Assembly (NCBI GenBank): GCA_042408595.1 | Contig: JBHOQX010000115.1 | Coordinates: forward strand, 1-64,000 | Reading direction: 5' to 3' | DNA: 64,000 nucleotides | Origin: JBHOQX01 sp042408595 | Lineage (GTDB): Bacteria; Chloroflexota; Chloroflexia; Chloroflexales; Roseiflexaceae | Part shown: positions 1 through 8,422 of the stretch, piece by piece | Numbering within the stretch: position 1 is the first letter of the stretch | How the letters are laid out: every line of letters begins with the position of its first letter | Position numbers and translations under genes: made by a program | The notes under the pieces: model-generated | Told to the model about the DNA's origin: nothing | The model's input: the letters and a program-made list of their open reading frames with translations, nothing else | The model's database searches: none

Positions 1-1329
1 CGCGCGGGCGCTCCCCGGCCCGCGGCGCGGCGAGCCGGGGGGCGGCTCCTGCCGCGGCTGCGCCTGGCGCTGCTGGCCGCCGCCGGGCTGCTGCTGCTGC
101 TCCTCGGCCTGCTCTACTGGCAGATTCACCGCGCCGCCGGCCAGATCGTCGAGCGCGACGTGCGCCCCGGCGCGGCGCTCGCCGCGCCGCTCACCGGCGC
201 CAACGTGCTGCTGATCGGCGTCGACGAGCGCCCCGGCCACCCGGAAGAGGGCGTCCGCAGCGACACGCTGATCGTCGCCCATCTCGACACTGCCGGGCGC
301 TGGGTGAACCTGCTGTCGATCCCGCGCGACACGCTGGTCGAGCTGCCGGAGCTTGGCCCGAGCAAGATCAACGCCGCTTACGCCTTCGGCTACAACCAGC
401 CGGAAGCGACGTTCGGCCCCGGGGTGACGCCGCGCCAGGCGGGCATGGCGCTCGCCGCGCAGACGGTCGAGCGGCTGCTGGCCGAAGGCGGCCGGCCGGT
501 GCGGATCGATTACGTCGCGCAGATCAATTTCGACGGCTTCGCCGCGCTGGTGGACGCGCTCGGCGGGGTGGAAATCGATGTGCCGAAGGCGATCGTGGAC
601 GACGAGTACCCGACGCCCGATTTCGGCACAATGCGGATCGAGTTTCAGCCCGGCGTGCAGCGGATGAACGGCGAGCGCGCCCTGCAGTACGCCCGCACCC
701 GCCACGCCGATAGCGACTTCGACCGGAGCACGCGGCAGCAGCAGGTCATCCGGGCGATCCTGGACGAGCTGCGGCGGCGTGGCCCGATCGGGCAGGCGCT
801 GGCCGTGCCGCGGCTCCTCGGCGCGGCCGGCGGGGCCGTGGCGACGACCATGCCGATCGACCGGCCGGACGTGCTGCTCGGGCTGGCCTGGCTCGGCAGC
901 GGGCTGCGGGCCGACGAGATCGGCCGGTTTCAACTCTCACCCGAGCTCGATCCGAACGTGGCGCAGGGGCCAAACTACGAGCTGACGTGGAGCCCGGCGG
1001 GGCTGCGGGCCGCCGTGGATGCGCTGTTGGCCCGCCCGCGCGAGACTGCCGAGCAGGCGCGGGTGCAGGTGCTGAACGGCACCGATATCGCCGGCCTGGC
1101 CGGAGATATCAGCGGGCGACTGGCGGACGCCGGCTTCACCATGCTCCCCGCCGGCGACGCGCCGGAAAGCGGCGTGGCCCGCACCGTGGTCTACGATCGC
1201 GGCGGAGCGCCGCGCACCAGTCGCCGCCTGGCCGAGGTGCTGCACGCCGAACTGCGGCGCGGCGCGGCACCGGGCGTCGCCAGCGATGCCGAGATCGTGG
1301 TCATCCTGGGGCAAGACGCGGCGCGCTGA
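1..1329 (+). CDS. LytR-CpsA-Psr family protein, 5' end outside the window
   Basis: The reading frame is already open at base 1, so the start is missing; 442 residues are visible. Residues about 17-40 (window numbering) form a Leu/Ala-rich membrane anchor after basic residues. An LCP domain follows, with the characteristic stretches DTLIVAHLD, SIPRDT, KINAAYAFG and the Arg-rich YARTRHADSDFDR. After it comes a C-terminal LytR_C-type domain beginning near VQVLNGT. LCP proteins are membrane-anchored enzymes acting outside the cytoplasm that transfer glycopolymers from lipid carriers to peptidoglycan or other acceptors; the substrate here cannot be told. A GTG at 160 would remove the anchor, so it is unlikely to be the real start. 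The next gene on this strand has its own promoter. Confidence 0.9.
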   Translation, partial: RAGAPRPAARRAGGRLLPRLRLALLAAAGLLLLLLGLLYWQIHRAAGQIVERDVRPGAALAAPLTGANVLLIGVDERPGHPEEGVRSDTLIVAHLDTAGRWVNLLSIPRDTLVELPELGPSKINAAYAFGYNQPEATFGPGVTPRQAGMALAAQTVERLLAEGGRPVRIDYVAQINFDGFAALVDALGGVEIDVPKAIVDDEYPTPDFGTMRIEFQPGVQRMNGERALQYARTRHADSDFDRSTRQQQVIRAILDELRRRGPIGQALAVPRLLGAAGGAVATTMPIDRPDVLLGLAWLGSGLRADEIGRFQLSPELDPNVAQGPNYELTWSPAGLRAAVDALLARPRETAEQARVQVLNGTDIAGLAGDISGRLADAGFTMLPAGDAPESGVARTVVYDRGGAPRTSRRLAEVLHAELRRGAAPGVASDAEIVVILGQDAAR

Positions 1330-1510
1330 GGATGCGCCGCCCTGTGCATATCCGCCGCCTGGACACCGTTCACAACGTACCGCGCAACAGGTAGCGATTC
1401 CAGAACACACATACGTCGTTTCAGCTCGTTTGTTCGACTACGCCTTGCGCCTGGGCACATGTGCCCTCCTCTGTGATGCCGCGGTCATCGTTTTGAAACG
1501 ATCCCTTAAC

Positions 1511-1539
1511 TTGAAAAGACCGCCCGAGGCACATATAAT
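1511..1539 (+). promoter_or_regulatory. Sigma-70-type promoter for the beta-helix gene
   Basis: TTGAAA (1511-1516), a 17-base spacer and TATAAT (1534-1539). Transcription would start near 1546, giving an untranslated leader of about 150 bases before the ATG at 1695. I see no known riboswitch in that leader. The stretch 1330-1510 holds nothing else I can name. Confidence 0.75.
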
Positions 1540-1694
1540 GGAGTCGAAAAACGTCCGATTGGACAGATCGTCACGTCTGCGCCGTTATGCCCGCCGGCGC
1601 GGCGTCCTAGGTGGTCTGCCCGGACACAGCGCCGGGCGGCCCTGGCCAGCAGCCCGCCAATCGAACGATCGCGCGTTCCGGCCAGGAGACCTGC

Positions 1695-3884
1695 ATGCTC
1701 GCGGGGCGCCACATGCGCGGGGGCATCATTCTGCGGATGATGCTCGCCGGCATTGCCTTGTTTTCTGGGGCACCGCCGCTCGCGCCGCTCACCGGCGCTC
1801 CAGTCGCCACCGGCCCGCTCGCACCGGCTGCCGTGGCCGCTGCTCCGTCCCTGATCGCGGTTACGACTACCGCTGATACGGTTGATGGTAGTACTTCTTC
1901 CCTGTCCGCATTGATTGCAAACCCCGGCCCCGACGCAGGCGTCTCGCTACGCGAGGCGATCAGCGCTGCGAACAATACCGCGCCCGGCGGCATGTTGACG
2001 GTCACCTTTGCCCTTAGCGACAGCGACCCTGGCTACGCCAACGGCGTGTGGACGGTCAACCTGAACCCAGCGCTTGGGGCGCTGCCTGTGCTCACCCGCG
2101 GCAACATTATCATCAATGGAAGGAGCTCATCTGGCCAGGCCCCTGCCATTATTCTGAACGGCGGCCATGACGACCGAATCGGCGACGGCCTGGTTATCGC
2201 ATCCTCGGGGAATACGCTCAGCGGCCTGGAGTTCCGCGATTTCAGCTACACCGGAGTTACAATCAGCGCCCCCGCCGCCAACAATTTGATCGACACGTGT
2301 CGATTCATCGGCAACGCCTGGGATGGGATAGCGCTCGATGGCGCCGTGGACACCCGTATTGTCGGTTCGGTCTTTCGCGGCAACGGGATCGGCATACACC
2401 TCAGCAACGGCGCGCGTGGCGCGATCATCGGCGGTACGACCGCCGCCGAGCGCAACATTATCTCCGGCAGCAGCTACGATGGTGGCATCGTCATCGAAGG
2501 CGAGAACACCGGCCAGAATGTCATCAAAGGCAACTGGATCGGCCTGGACAGATCTGGAGCAGCCGATCCCAACGCCACGGCAGGCATCTACATCAGCGCT
2601 GCCAGTCATACTACGATCGGCGGCAGCGAAGCCGGGGCCGGCAACGTGATCTCCGGCAATCAAAGTGGGATCTGGCTTGTCGCGAGCCGCAACATCACTA
2701 TCACCGGCAACCTCATCGGCCTGGCGCCGGACGGACGCACGCCGCTGCCGAACCGCAATGAAAGCCGCCCCGGCCAAGCCTATGGCATCCTGTTAGACCA
2801 AGGCACCAACAACACCACCATCGGCGGCGTCGCAGACCTGGAGCGGAACGTGATCGCCGCAAACGATGGTCACGGCATCTATATTTATCTCTCAAGCAAC
2901 AACAACCAGGTACTCGGCAACTACATTGGCACCGATACCAGCGGTGTGCGCGCTGGCCTCGGTAACGCCGGCTACGGCATCGTCATCAACTACAATGCAC
3001 AGTACAATACCATCGGCGGCACGGTCTCCGGCGCACGGAATGTCATCGTGCACAATGGGCAGGGTGGCGTACGCGTGGACGCGCCAAACAACCGCATCGC
3101 CGGCAACAACATCGGCATCGGCGCGGATGGCGCGACACGGCTGGGCAACCAGAACAACGGTGTACGCATCAACGGCGACGGAAACACCCTCGGCCCTGGC
3201 AACCGGATCGCTTACTCCAGCCTCTCCGGCGCGGTGGTGACCGGCAACGGCGCGCAGGTGCTGGACAACACGATCGAGTCGAACGCGCGCTCTGGGATCT
3301 GCATCACCGGCTCGGGCGCGACGATCAGCGGCAACACCATCCGCGAGAACGGCGGGACGAACGGCGTCGCCGCCGAGTGCGCCGTTCAGGGCGGCCTGGT
3401 GATCACCGGGACGGTGTCCACCCCGGCGAATAACAATCTGGTCAACAGCAACACTATCCGCGCGAACACCGGCGCCGGCGTGACGGTCTGGGGCGGATCG
3501 GGCAACCGGCTGCTGGGCAACAGCATCAGCGAGAACTCAACCGTCGGCATCCTGCTCGGGCAGGACGGCAACCAGGGCGTGCCGCCGCCGCGGATCACGC
3601 AGGTCACAGACGACTTCATCGCCGGCCAGGGATGCCCCGGCTGCCGCGTCGAAATCTTCAGCGACCAGGGAGACCAGGGCGCGTACTACACCGGCGAGAC
3701 GCAGGCCGGACCAGACGGTGCTTTCATGCTCTCGTTGGTAGGGCGCGATCTGCGCGGGCCACGAGTCACGGCAACCGTCACCGATTCGCGCGGGAATACC
3801 TCGCCCTTCGGCCCACCGGCCTGGGCCCCTGGCAGCGCTCCGCTCACCTCGGTCTATCTGCCCATCGTGGTGCGTGAGGAGTGA
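1695..3884 (+). CDS. Secreted right-handed parallel beta-helix protein (CSLREA/NosD type)
   Basis: 729 residues. The ATG at 1695 is chosen because AGGAG lies seven bases upstream; the open frame extends further up without a ribosome site. A hydrophobic signal segment covers about residues 7-45. Next comes a CSLREA-like motif (TTTADTVDG ... VSLREAISAANNT), then many Asn/Gly-rich coils (NVISGN, NTIRENG, NNTTIGG types) typical of PbH1 repeats, to about residue 600. A short C-terminal beta domain ends in VYLPIVV followed by charged residues. Such proteins are exported and fold as beta-solenoids; some bind or cleave polysaccharides, but no catalytic site is recognisable here. It has its own promoter, and a strong hairpin lies just past the stop. 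Confidence 0.85.
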   Translation: MLAGRHMRGGIILRMMLAGIALFSGAPPLAPLTGAPVATGPLAPAAVAAAPSLIAVTTTADTVDGSTSSLSALIANPGPDAGVSLREAISAANNTAPGGMLTVTFALSDSDPGYANGVWTVNLNPALGALPVLTRGNIIINGRSSSGQAPAIILNGGHDDRIGDGLVIASSGNTLSGLEFRDFSYTGVTISAPAANNLIDTCRFIGNAWDGIALDGAVDTRIVGSVFRGNGIGIHLSNGARGAIIGGTTAAERNIISGSSYDGGIVIEGENTGQNVIKGNWIGLDRSGAADPNATAGIYISAASHTTIGGSEAGAGNVISGNQSGIWLVASRNITITGNLIGLAPDGRTPLPNRNESRPGQAYGILLDQGTNNTTIGGVADLERNVIAANDGHGIYIYLSSNNNQVLGNYIGTDTSGVRAGLGNAGYGIVINYNAQYNTIGGTVSGARNVIVHNGQGGVRVDAPNNRIAGNNIGIGADGATRLGNQNNGVRINGDGNTLGPGNRIAYSSLSGAVVTGNGAQVLDNTIESNARSGICITGSGATISGNTIRENGGTNGVAAECAVQGGLVITGTVSTPANNNLVNSNTIRANTGAGVTVWGGSGNRLLGNSISENSTVGILLGQDGNQGVPPPRITQVTDDFIAGQGCPGCRVEIFSDQGDQGAYYTGETQAGPDGAFMLSLVGRDLRGPRVTATVTDSRGNTSPFGPPAWAPGSAPLTSVYLPIVVREE

Positions 3885-3915
3885 TGATTGGCCGCTGGCG
3901 ACCGATCACCATCGA

Positions 3916-3963
3916 CCAGGAGCGGGGGGATCGTGAGAGTAAGCGGATCCCCCCGTCTCCTGG
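3916..3963. terminator. Long GC-rich hairpin between convergent genes
   Basis: The arms 3916-3933 (CCAGGAGCGGGGGGATC core) and 3945-3963 are almost perfectly complementary, with one extra T in the right arm. It lies between the convergent beta-helix and cbiQ genes and could stop transcription from both sides. No clear T-tract follows on either strand. Confidence 0.55.
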
Positions 3964-3982
3964 CCTCGCTCGTTGACGAAAG

Positions 3983-5116
3983 TCACCGTCCACTGACGCG
4001 GCACGACGGACGAGCGGTCCTATCGGTATGATGCGCTCTTGACTGTGGCCGGGCGTGCGTTCGTCCTTCGTGGTCTGTCATCAATCCGCCAGCCAGCGCC
4101 GGAACAGCCAACAGCGCCGCCAGCGCGCCGGCCAGCGGGTCGAACGGTGGCGGCGTGATGCGCGGGTAGGGATTGTAGAGCAACCCGCCCGCGCCGCTCG
4201 CCCAGAGCGCGATCCACCCCGCTGCGCACGCCCCCGCCGCCAGCGCCACGAACGTGTCCCGTCGCCGCCAGCGTTCGCGTCGGTAGGTCGTGCGCGGGAC
4301 CAGCCGCCCCAGCCGCCACATGCCCCAGCCAAGCGCCGCGGCCCCCGCGCCGGCCAGCGCCAGCGCCCAGATCACACCGTAGTACAGCCAGCCGAAAACG
4401 CCGCCGCCGAGCAGCAGCAGCCCGGCGAGCAGGGCCGCCTGCCGTCCACCGCGCGCCCGGCCATCCGGGCAGGTGCGGCCGTAGCCGCGGGCGTCCAGCG
4501 CCTCGGCGAGCTGAATCGAACGCTCCAGGCTGCTCGCCAGCAACGGACCGACGAGCGCCAGGTATGCGCGCGGCCCGCCGAAGCGATGCCCGCGCACCCG
4601 CTGCGCCTCGATGATCTCGCCGGCCGCACGCACCGTGCCCGGCACAAACGAGACGCCGATGGTCACGGCCAGGCCGGCGTGAAAGAGCGAGCGCGGCGTC
4701 AACCGTAGCAACCGGTAATGATCGACCAGCGCGTTGAACGCGCCGAAGATCGCCAGCAGCGCCCACAGCCGCAGGCCGCGCGCCGCGCCCCATGCCAGGT
4801 CTTCGGTGGCGATCGGCCCGCCGACGGTGACGCCGCCGAGCAGCGCCGGGAAGGTATATGCCGGCAATGTGGCGAGCACGGTCTTGCCGCGCGCCCCGCC
4901 CACCGTAACGACGCTGAAGACCATGGTGCCGAGCCAGAGCAGTAGCCCGGCCAGGAAGAAGAATCGGTAGGCGCGCGCCAGCGGCGTCTCCTGCTGGCAT
5001 GCCAGAAACACCAGCGTCGCGGCGAGCAGCGCCAGCAGCATGTAGAGCGGATTGTTGCCTAGCCCGGTGACGATCAGCGCCGCGCCGAGCCACGCCAGCC
5101 AGGTGAGGGTATTCAT
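3983..5116 (-). CDS. cbiQ: CbiQ-like ECF transporter T component
   Basis: 377 residues, with five or more membrane segments in the first 125 residues and again around 225-320. Two Ala-Arg-Gly-type signatures of T components are present, EAQRVRGHRFGG and LAEALDARGYGR; in this family they contact the two ATPases. It is the last gene of the cobalamin operon, 151 bases after cobS. In context it probably serves uptake of cobalt or a corrinoid, but no substrate-binding S component and no CbiO-type ATPase are in the window, so partners must be encoded elsewhere. The last ~33 residues (from about MTDHEGR) are hydrophilic, do not look like the family, and are encoded by a repeat-like stretch around 4050-4075. 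No clear ribosome site precedes the ATG. Confidence 0.82.
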   Translation of the reverse strand: MNTLTWLAWLGAALIVTGLGNNPLYMLLALLAATLVFLACQQETPLARAYRFFFLAGLLLWLGTMVFSVVTVGGARGKTVLATLPAYTFPALLGGVTVGGPIATEDLAWGAARGLRLWALLAIFGAFNALVDHYRLLRLTPRSLFHAGLAVTIGVSFVPGTVRAAGEIIEAQRVRGHRFGGPRAYLALVGPLLASSLERSIQLAEALDARGYGRTCPDGRARGGRQAALLAGLLLLGGGVFGWLYYGVIWALALAGAGAAALGWGMWRLGRLVPRTTYRRERWRRRDTFVALAAGACAAGWIALWASGAGGLLYNPYPRITPPPFDPLAGALAALLAVPALAGGLMTDHEGRTHARPQSRAHHTDRTARPSCRVSGR

Positions 5117-5267
5117 TGGGATGCGTAATGATTGAGCGAGGGGTCAGGGGTTCCGGTGCTGAGCTGAGGTTGAGCGTGTAGCGTTCTGCTTTTTGCACTC
5201 TGCATGCAAACCACTGAACTCCAGGCGCTGACCTGTGATCCCTCCTCCGACCCATGGCTCCTGGGTT
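5117..5267. other. Gap between cobS and cbiQ with degenerate short repeats
   Basis: 151 bases with no credible reading frame. It contains GGGTCAGGGGTTC-type sequence (about 5145-5160), which recurs as CCCTGACCCCTGACCC near 9180 and in the gap after 45809. I see no promoter, so cbiQ is probably co-transcribed with cobS. Confidence 0.4.
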
Positions 5268-6077
5268 CTACATCGCACTCAGCACCGCCAGCGCCACGAC
5301 CTCGCCGATCTCGCACAGCGCGCCGTAGGTGTCGCCGGTTAGCCCGCCGAGCGCGCGCGTCCACCAGCGACCCAGGAGCTCGGCCGTCAGCCAGACCGCC
5401 GCGGCGGCCACCAGCCCGTGCGCCCCGGCGATCAGCAGCGCCAGCGCCAGCGCCGTCGCCGCGCCGACCCACAGGTCGGATGGGCGGGCCTGCGCCCGGA
5501 ACGCGCGCCCCAGGCCGCCCTCCGCCGCGGGCGGAAAGCGCAGGATGCCGTAGATGTCCGCCCAGCGCCCCAGCACCGGGGCCAGCAGCGCCGCCTGCCA
5601 CCACGCCGCGCCGGCCGCGTCGAGCCAGGCGGCCTTCAGCCCCAGCACGGCCAGCAGCGCCAGCGCGCCCATCGCGCCGATCCGGCTGTCCTTCATGATC
5701 TCTAGCTTGCGCGCGCGCGGACGCCAGCTCATCACTGCGTCGAACGTGTCGCTCAGACCGTCCAGATGCAGCCCGGCGGTCAGCACGCCCCAGGCGACAA
5801 CCATCAGCACGGCGCGCACGTTCCCGCCCCAGAGCTGCCCGGCCGCCCAGCCGATCGCGACGAGCAGCGCGCCGATCAGCAGCCCCGCCAGCGGGAAGAA
5901 CGGGATAGCGCGGACGATCCCGCGCTCCGTCATGGGCGGCAGCCCCGGCACGGGCAGGATCGTCAGGAACCGCACCGCTTCGCCCAGCGCCGCCAGCAGG
6001 CCGCCGGCATCGCGGCGCGCCGTCCCGGACTCCGTGACGGGCGGGGGGTCGAATATGCCGTTGTGGTCGTCATTCAT
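5268..6077 (-). CDS. cobS: Adenosylcobinamide-GDP ribazoletransferase (cobalamin synthase)
   Basis: 269 residues, normal for CobS, with about six membrane segments. CobS signatures are clear: GLHLDGLSDTFDA near residue 100 and the following KDSRIGAMG; GRWADIYGI near 180; LGGLTGDTYGA near the C-terminus. It joins adenosylcobinamide-GDP with alpha-ribazole (or its phosphate) in the membrane to give adenosylcobalamin (or its 5'-phosphate). It lies between cobT, which makes the ribazole phosphate, and cbiQ, and is under the upstream cobalamin riboswitch. The 256-base gap from cobT is occupied by repeat-like sequence. Confidence 0.95.
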   Translation of the reverse strand: MNDDHNGIFDPPPVTESGTARRDAGGLLAALGEAVRFLTILPVPGLPPMTERGIVRAIPFFPLAGLLIGALLVAIGWAAGQLWGGNVRAVLMVVAWGVLTAGLHLDGLSDTFDAVMSWRPRARKLEIMKDSRIGAMGALALLAVLGLKAAWLDAAGAAWWQAALLAPVLGRWADIYGILRFPPAAEGGLGRAFRAQARPSDLWVGAATALALALLIAGAHGLVAAAAVWLTAELLGRWWTRALGGLTGDTYGALCEIGEVVALAVLSAM

Positions 6078-6089
6078 CGGTCAGCATGG

Positions 6090-6245
6090 ATCAGGCGGTG
6101 AACGATGGACGATGGACGGCGGTTCGGGCGCGGCAGCGCGTCCAGACGACGATGGACGAACGACGAAGCAGGCCTGGCCACGGTCACGGTCGCACCGTTC
6201 TGTACCCTCTACCGTCGTCCATCGGCCTTCGACAAAAGAGCCAGG
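6090..6245. repeat. Degenerate heptamer repeats between cobT and cobS
   Basis: GATGGAC occurs as two perfect tandem heptamers at 6104-6117, and related GACGATGGACGAACGACG sequence follows at about 6150-6168. The inverse form (CCGTCGTCCATCG) appears near 6205. The gap 6078-6333 has no credible gene. The same heptamer recurs at 7362, 22255 and elsewhere. Confidence 0.55.
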
Positions 6246-6333
6246 AGACCAGAAGCCGGGGAGCGAATCCGTTTTCTCTCCCAGGTCTCCCCCGCTCGTG
6301 GTCGATGGCGGTCGGTCGGCGGCGGCCAAGGCA

Positions 6334-7449
6334 TCACACATCGCCCCGCCCGCTCACCCCGGCGCTTTCGAACGTCGCCATCTCGCGCATGGCCCGCAGC
6401 GCGCCACCGATGATCGGCAACGCCAGCGCCGCGCCGGTCCCCTCGCCGAGGCGCATCTCAAGCGCCAGCAGCGGCTCCAGCCCAAGATGCTCCAGCGCGA
6501 TTCGGTGCCCTGGCTCCGCCGAGCGGTGCCCGGCGATCAGGAAGTGCCGCAGGCCCGGGGCGAGCGCCACGCCCGCCAGCGCCGCGCTCGCCGTGATGTA
6601 GCCGTCCAGCACCACCGGGATGCGCCGCGCTGCCGCCTCCAGCGCCGCGCCGGTCAGTAGGGCGATCTCTAGCCCGCCCACCTCTGCCAGCGCGCCCAGT
6701 GGATCGGCGGGCGCGGCCCCAGCGCGGGCCAGCGCCCCGGCGACGACCGCGCGCTTCCGCGCCAGCCCGGTGTTATCCAGCCCTGTCCCGCGGCCGGTCG
6801 CCGCTTCCGGCGTCGCCCCGGCGAAGACGCACGTCAGACAGGCAGCAGCGGTCGTGTTGCCGATCCCCATTTCACCAAGCGCCAACGCATCCATCCTGCG
6901 CGCCGCCTCCTCGGCCACGATTCGTGCGCCCGCCAGCAGCGCGGCCTCCGTCTCGGCCCGGGCCATAGCCGGCTCGCGCAGCAGATTGCGCGTCCCGCGT
7001 GCCGCCGCCGCCCGGCGCAAGGCCGGGTGATCCGGCAGGTCCGCGGCCACCCCCGCATCGACGACGATCACCCGCGCGCCGGCGTTGGTCGCCAGCGCGT
7101 TGATCGCCGCGCCGCCCGCGAGGAAGTTCGCCACCATCTGCGCCGTCACCGCCTGCGGGTACGGGCTGACCCCCTCGGCGACGACGCCATGGTCCGCGGC
7201 GGCGAGCAGCACGGCCAGGCGTTCCCAGGGTGGGCAGACCTGCCCGGTCATCGCTGCCAGGCGCACCAGCAGCCGCTCGAGGGCCCCCAGGCTGCCGGGC
7301 GGCTTGGTCAGCCGGTCGAGCCGCCCGGCGGCCTCCCTGGCGGCGCGCGCATCCGGCGAGGGAAGGACGATGGACGATGCACAACGGACGATGGGCGAGC
7401 GCGCAGCGGATAAGCCGCTCGGTGTCGGCGCTTCCTTCCAGCTTTCCAT
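6334..7449 (-). CDS. cobT: Nicotinate-nucleotide--dimethylbenzimidazole phosphoribosyltransferase
   Basis: 371 residues from the ATG at 7449, chosen for the AGAGGT ribosome site just upstream; the open frame runs further up but is low-complexity. Family signatures: LTKPPGSLG near residue 47, AAADHGVVAEGVSPYP, then ALGEMGIGNTTAAA, and a C-terminal EGTGAALALPI with the catalytic Glu. It makes alpha-ribazole-5'-phosphate from nicotinate mononucleotide and dimethylbenzimidazole for the lower loop of B12. Residues about 14-33, just before the conserved start of the enzyme, are encoded by five tandem heptamers (7362-7396), a probable repeat insertion into the N-terminus. Confidence 0.93.
   Translation of the reverse strand: MESWKEAPTPSGLSAARSPIVRCASSIVLPSPDARAAREAAGRLDRLTKPPGSLGALERLLVRLAAMTGQVCPPWERLAVLLAAADHGVVAEGVSPYPQAVTAQMVANFLAGGAAINALATNAGARVIVVDAGVAADLPDHPALRRAAAARGTRNLLREPAMARAETEAALLAGARIVAEEAARRMDALALGEMGIGNTTAAACLTCVFAGATPEAATGRGTGLDNTGLARKRAVVAGALARAGAAPADPLGALAEVGGLEIALLTGAALEAAARRIPVVLDGYITASAALAGVALAPGLRHFLIAGHRSAEPGHRIALEHLGLEPLLALEMRLGEGTGAALALPIIGGALRAMREMATFESAGVSGRGDV
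7362..7396. repeat. Five tandem heptamers inside the 5' end of cobT
   Basis: On the + strand the units read GAAGGAC, GATGGAC, GATGCAC, AACGGAC, GATGGGC. The array is translated as part of the non-conserved N-terminus of CobT. The unit matches the GATGGAC repeats at 6104 and 22255. Confidence 0.65.
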
Positions 7450-7600
7450 GTCTACCTCTTGCCTCCTGTCCGCTGGCTTCTGGCCCCTGCCCCTGGCGCG
7501 CCCCCGTTTCTCGCCTCTGTGTCTCCTTGTCCGGTTCACCAATTCCCAGGTTCTCGCCGCTGTCCCCTCACCCTGACCGCGACCCATGCATCCCTGGCGC

Positions 7601-8224
7601 TCATTCCTCCCTCGCCGCGCCCCAGCGGGGGATCTCATTCACCATTCGCACGATCGGCCCGCCGGCGTAGACATCGATCGCGGTGACGCTGCCGTGGTCG
7701 ATGCGCCAGCGCCAGTGGAGCGCCGGCGGGGTCCCGCTCACCAGGCAGAGCACGAGCTGGATGGGCGTGGCGTGGGTGACGAGCAGAATGCGCCCACCCG
7801 ACTGCTCGCGCAGCAGCGTCTGCCAGCCGTCGGAGACGCGCGCCAGCACCTCGGCCAGGCTTTCGCCGCCCGCCGCCCGCCCGTGCAGCGGGTCGGCGAA
7901 GCGCCGTGCCGCCTCCTCGCGAAAGCGCGCGACGACCTCGGCGTAGGTCAGCCCCTCCCAGCACCCGTGGTTCATCTCGGCCCAGCGGCCATCCTCAGCG
8001 ATCGGCACGCCGCGCCCGGCCAGGATGGCCGCGGCGGTCTCCCGCGCGCGGGTCGCCGGGGAAACGATGGCCAGGCCAAACGGGATGCGCCGCAGCCGAT
8101 AGGCGAGCGCCGCGGCCTGCCGCCGGCCGTAGCCAGTCATGGGGCTTTCCCCCACGCCCAGGTAGCGGCGCTGGCGGTTCATCTCAGTCTGGCCATGCCG
8201 CACCAGCCAGATGCTCGTTCGCAT
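7601..8224 (-). CDS. cobC: Histidine phosphatase family protein, probable alpha-ribazole phosphatase
   Basis: 207 residues, with AAGGTGG upstream of the ATG at 8224. The phosphoglycerate-mutase-type RHG triad motif is at the N-terminus (VRHGQTEMN, catalytic His10). The second conserved region reads SPATRARETA, then EMNHGCWEG, and the distal His lies in LLVTHATP near residue 149. This family includes CobC, which removes the 5'-phosphate of alpha-ribazole-P or cobalamin-P. The family alone does not fix the substrate; the position between the B12-binding-like genes and cobT in a riboswitch-controlled operon makes CobC the best reading. The 151-base gap to cobT holds C-rich repeat-like sequence only. 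Confidence 0.85.
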   Translation of the reverse strand: MRTSIWLVRHGQTEMNRQRRYLGVGESPMTGYGRRQAAALAYRLRRIPFGLAIVSPATRARETAAAILAGRGVPIAEDGRWAEMNHGCWEGLTYAEVVARFREEAARRFADPLHGRAAGGESLAEVLARVSDGWQTLLREQSGGRILLVTHATPIQLVLCLVSGTPPALHWRWRIDHGSVTAIDVYAGGPIVRMVNEIPRWGAAREE

Positions 8225-8329
8225 CGCACCACCTTCGCTGGCTCAGCTGGATTCGCGGCGGGCGCGGCCGCCATTGCGCTGGCGGAACAGCAGGCGCGGA
8301 GCGCGCAGCCCGCCAGACCGACCGCACAC

Positions 8330-8419
8330 CTAGCGCCAGACGACAATGCCGGTGTGCGTCCGCAGCTCGAAGACGACTCCCCGTGCGTTCGCCTCGGCCA
8401 CGGCCTGCGCGCAGGCCAT
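8330..8419 (-). CDS. Possible 29-residue small protein in the cobalamin operon
   Basis: ATG at 8419, three bases after the stop of the DUF4430-like gene, with an AAGGATGGG-like ribosome site at the end of that gene. The peptide starts MACAQAVAEANARG and continues with a beta-like segment rich in Val and aromatic residues, ending VVWR. It could be translationally coupled, or be chance reading in the 198-base gap before cobC. I recognise no family. Confidence 0.3.
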   Translation of the reverse strand: MACAQAVAEANARGVVFELRTHTGIVVWR

Positions 8420-8422
8420 GTG

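Noticed and set aside
1546..1694. Possible riboswitch in the 150-base leader of the beta-helix gene
   Set aside because: Several GC stems can be drawn, but no consensus of c-di-GMP, SAM or other known classes is seen.
6078..6333. Mobile element in the cobS-cobT gap
   Set aside because: Only degenerate short tandem repeats; no transposase frame, terminal inverted repeats or target duplication.
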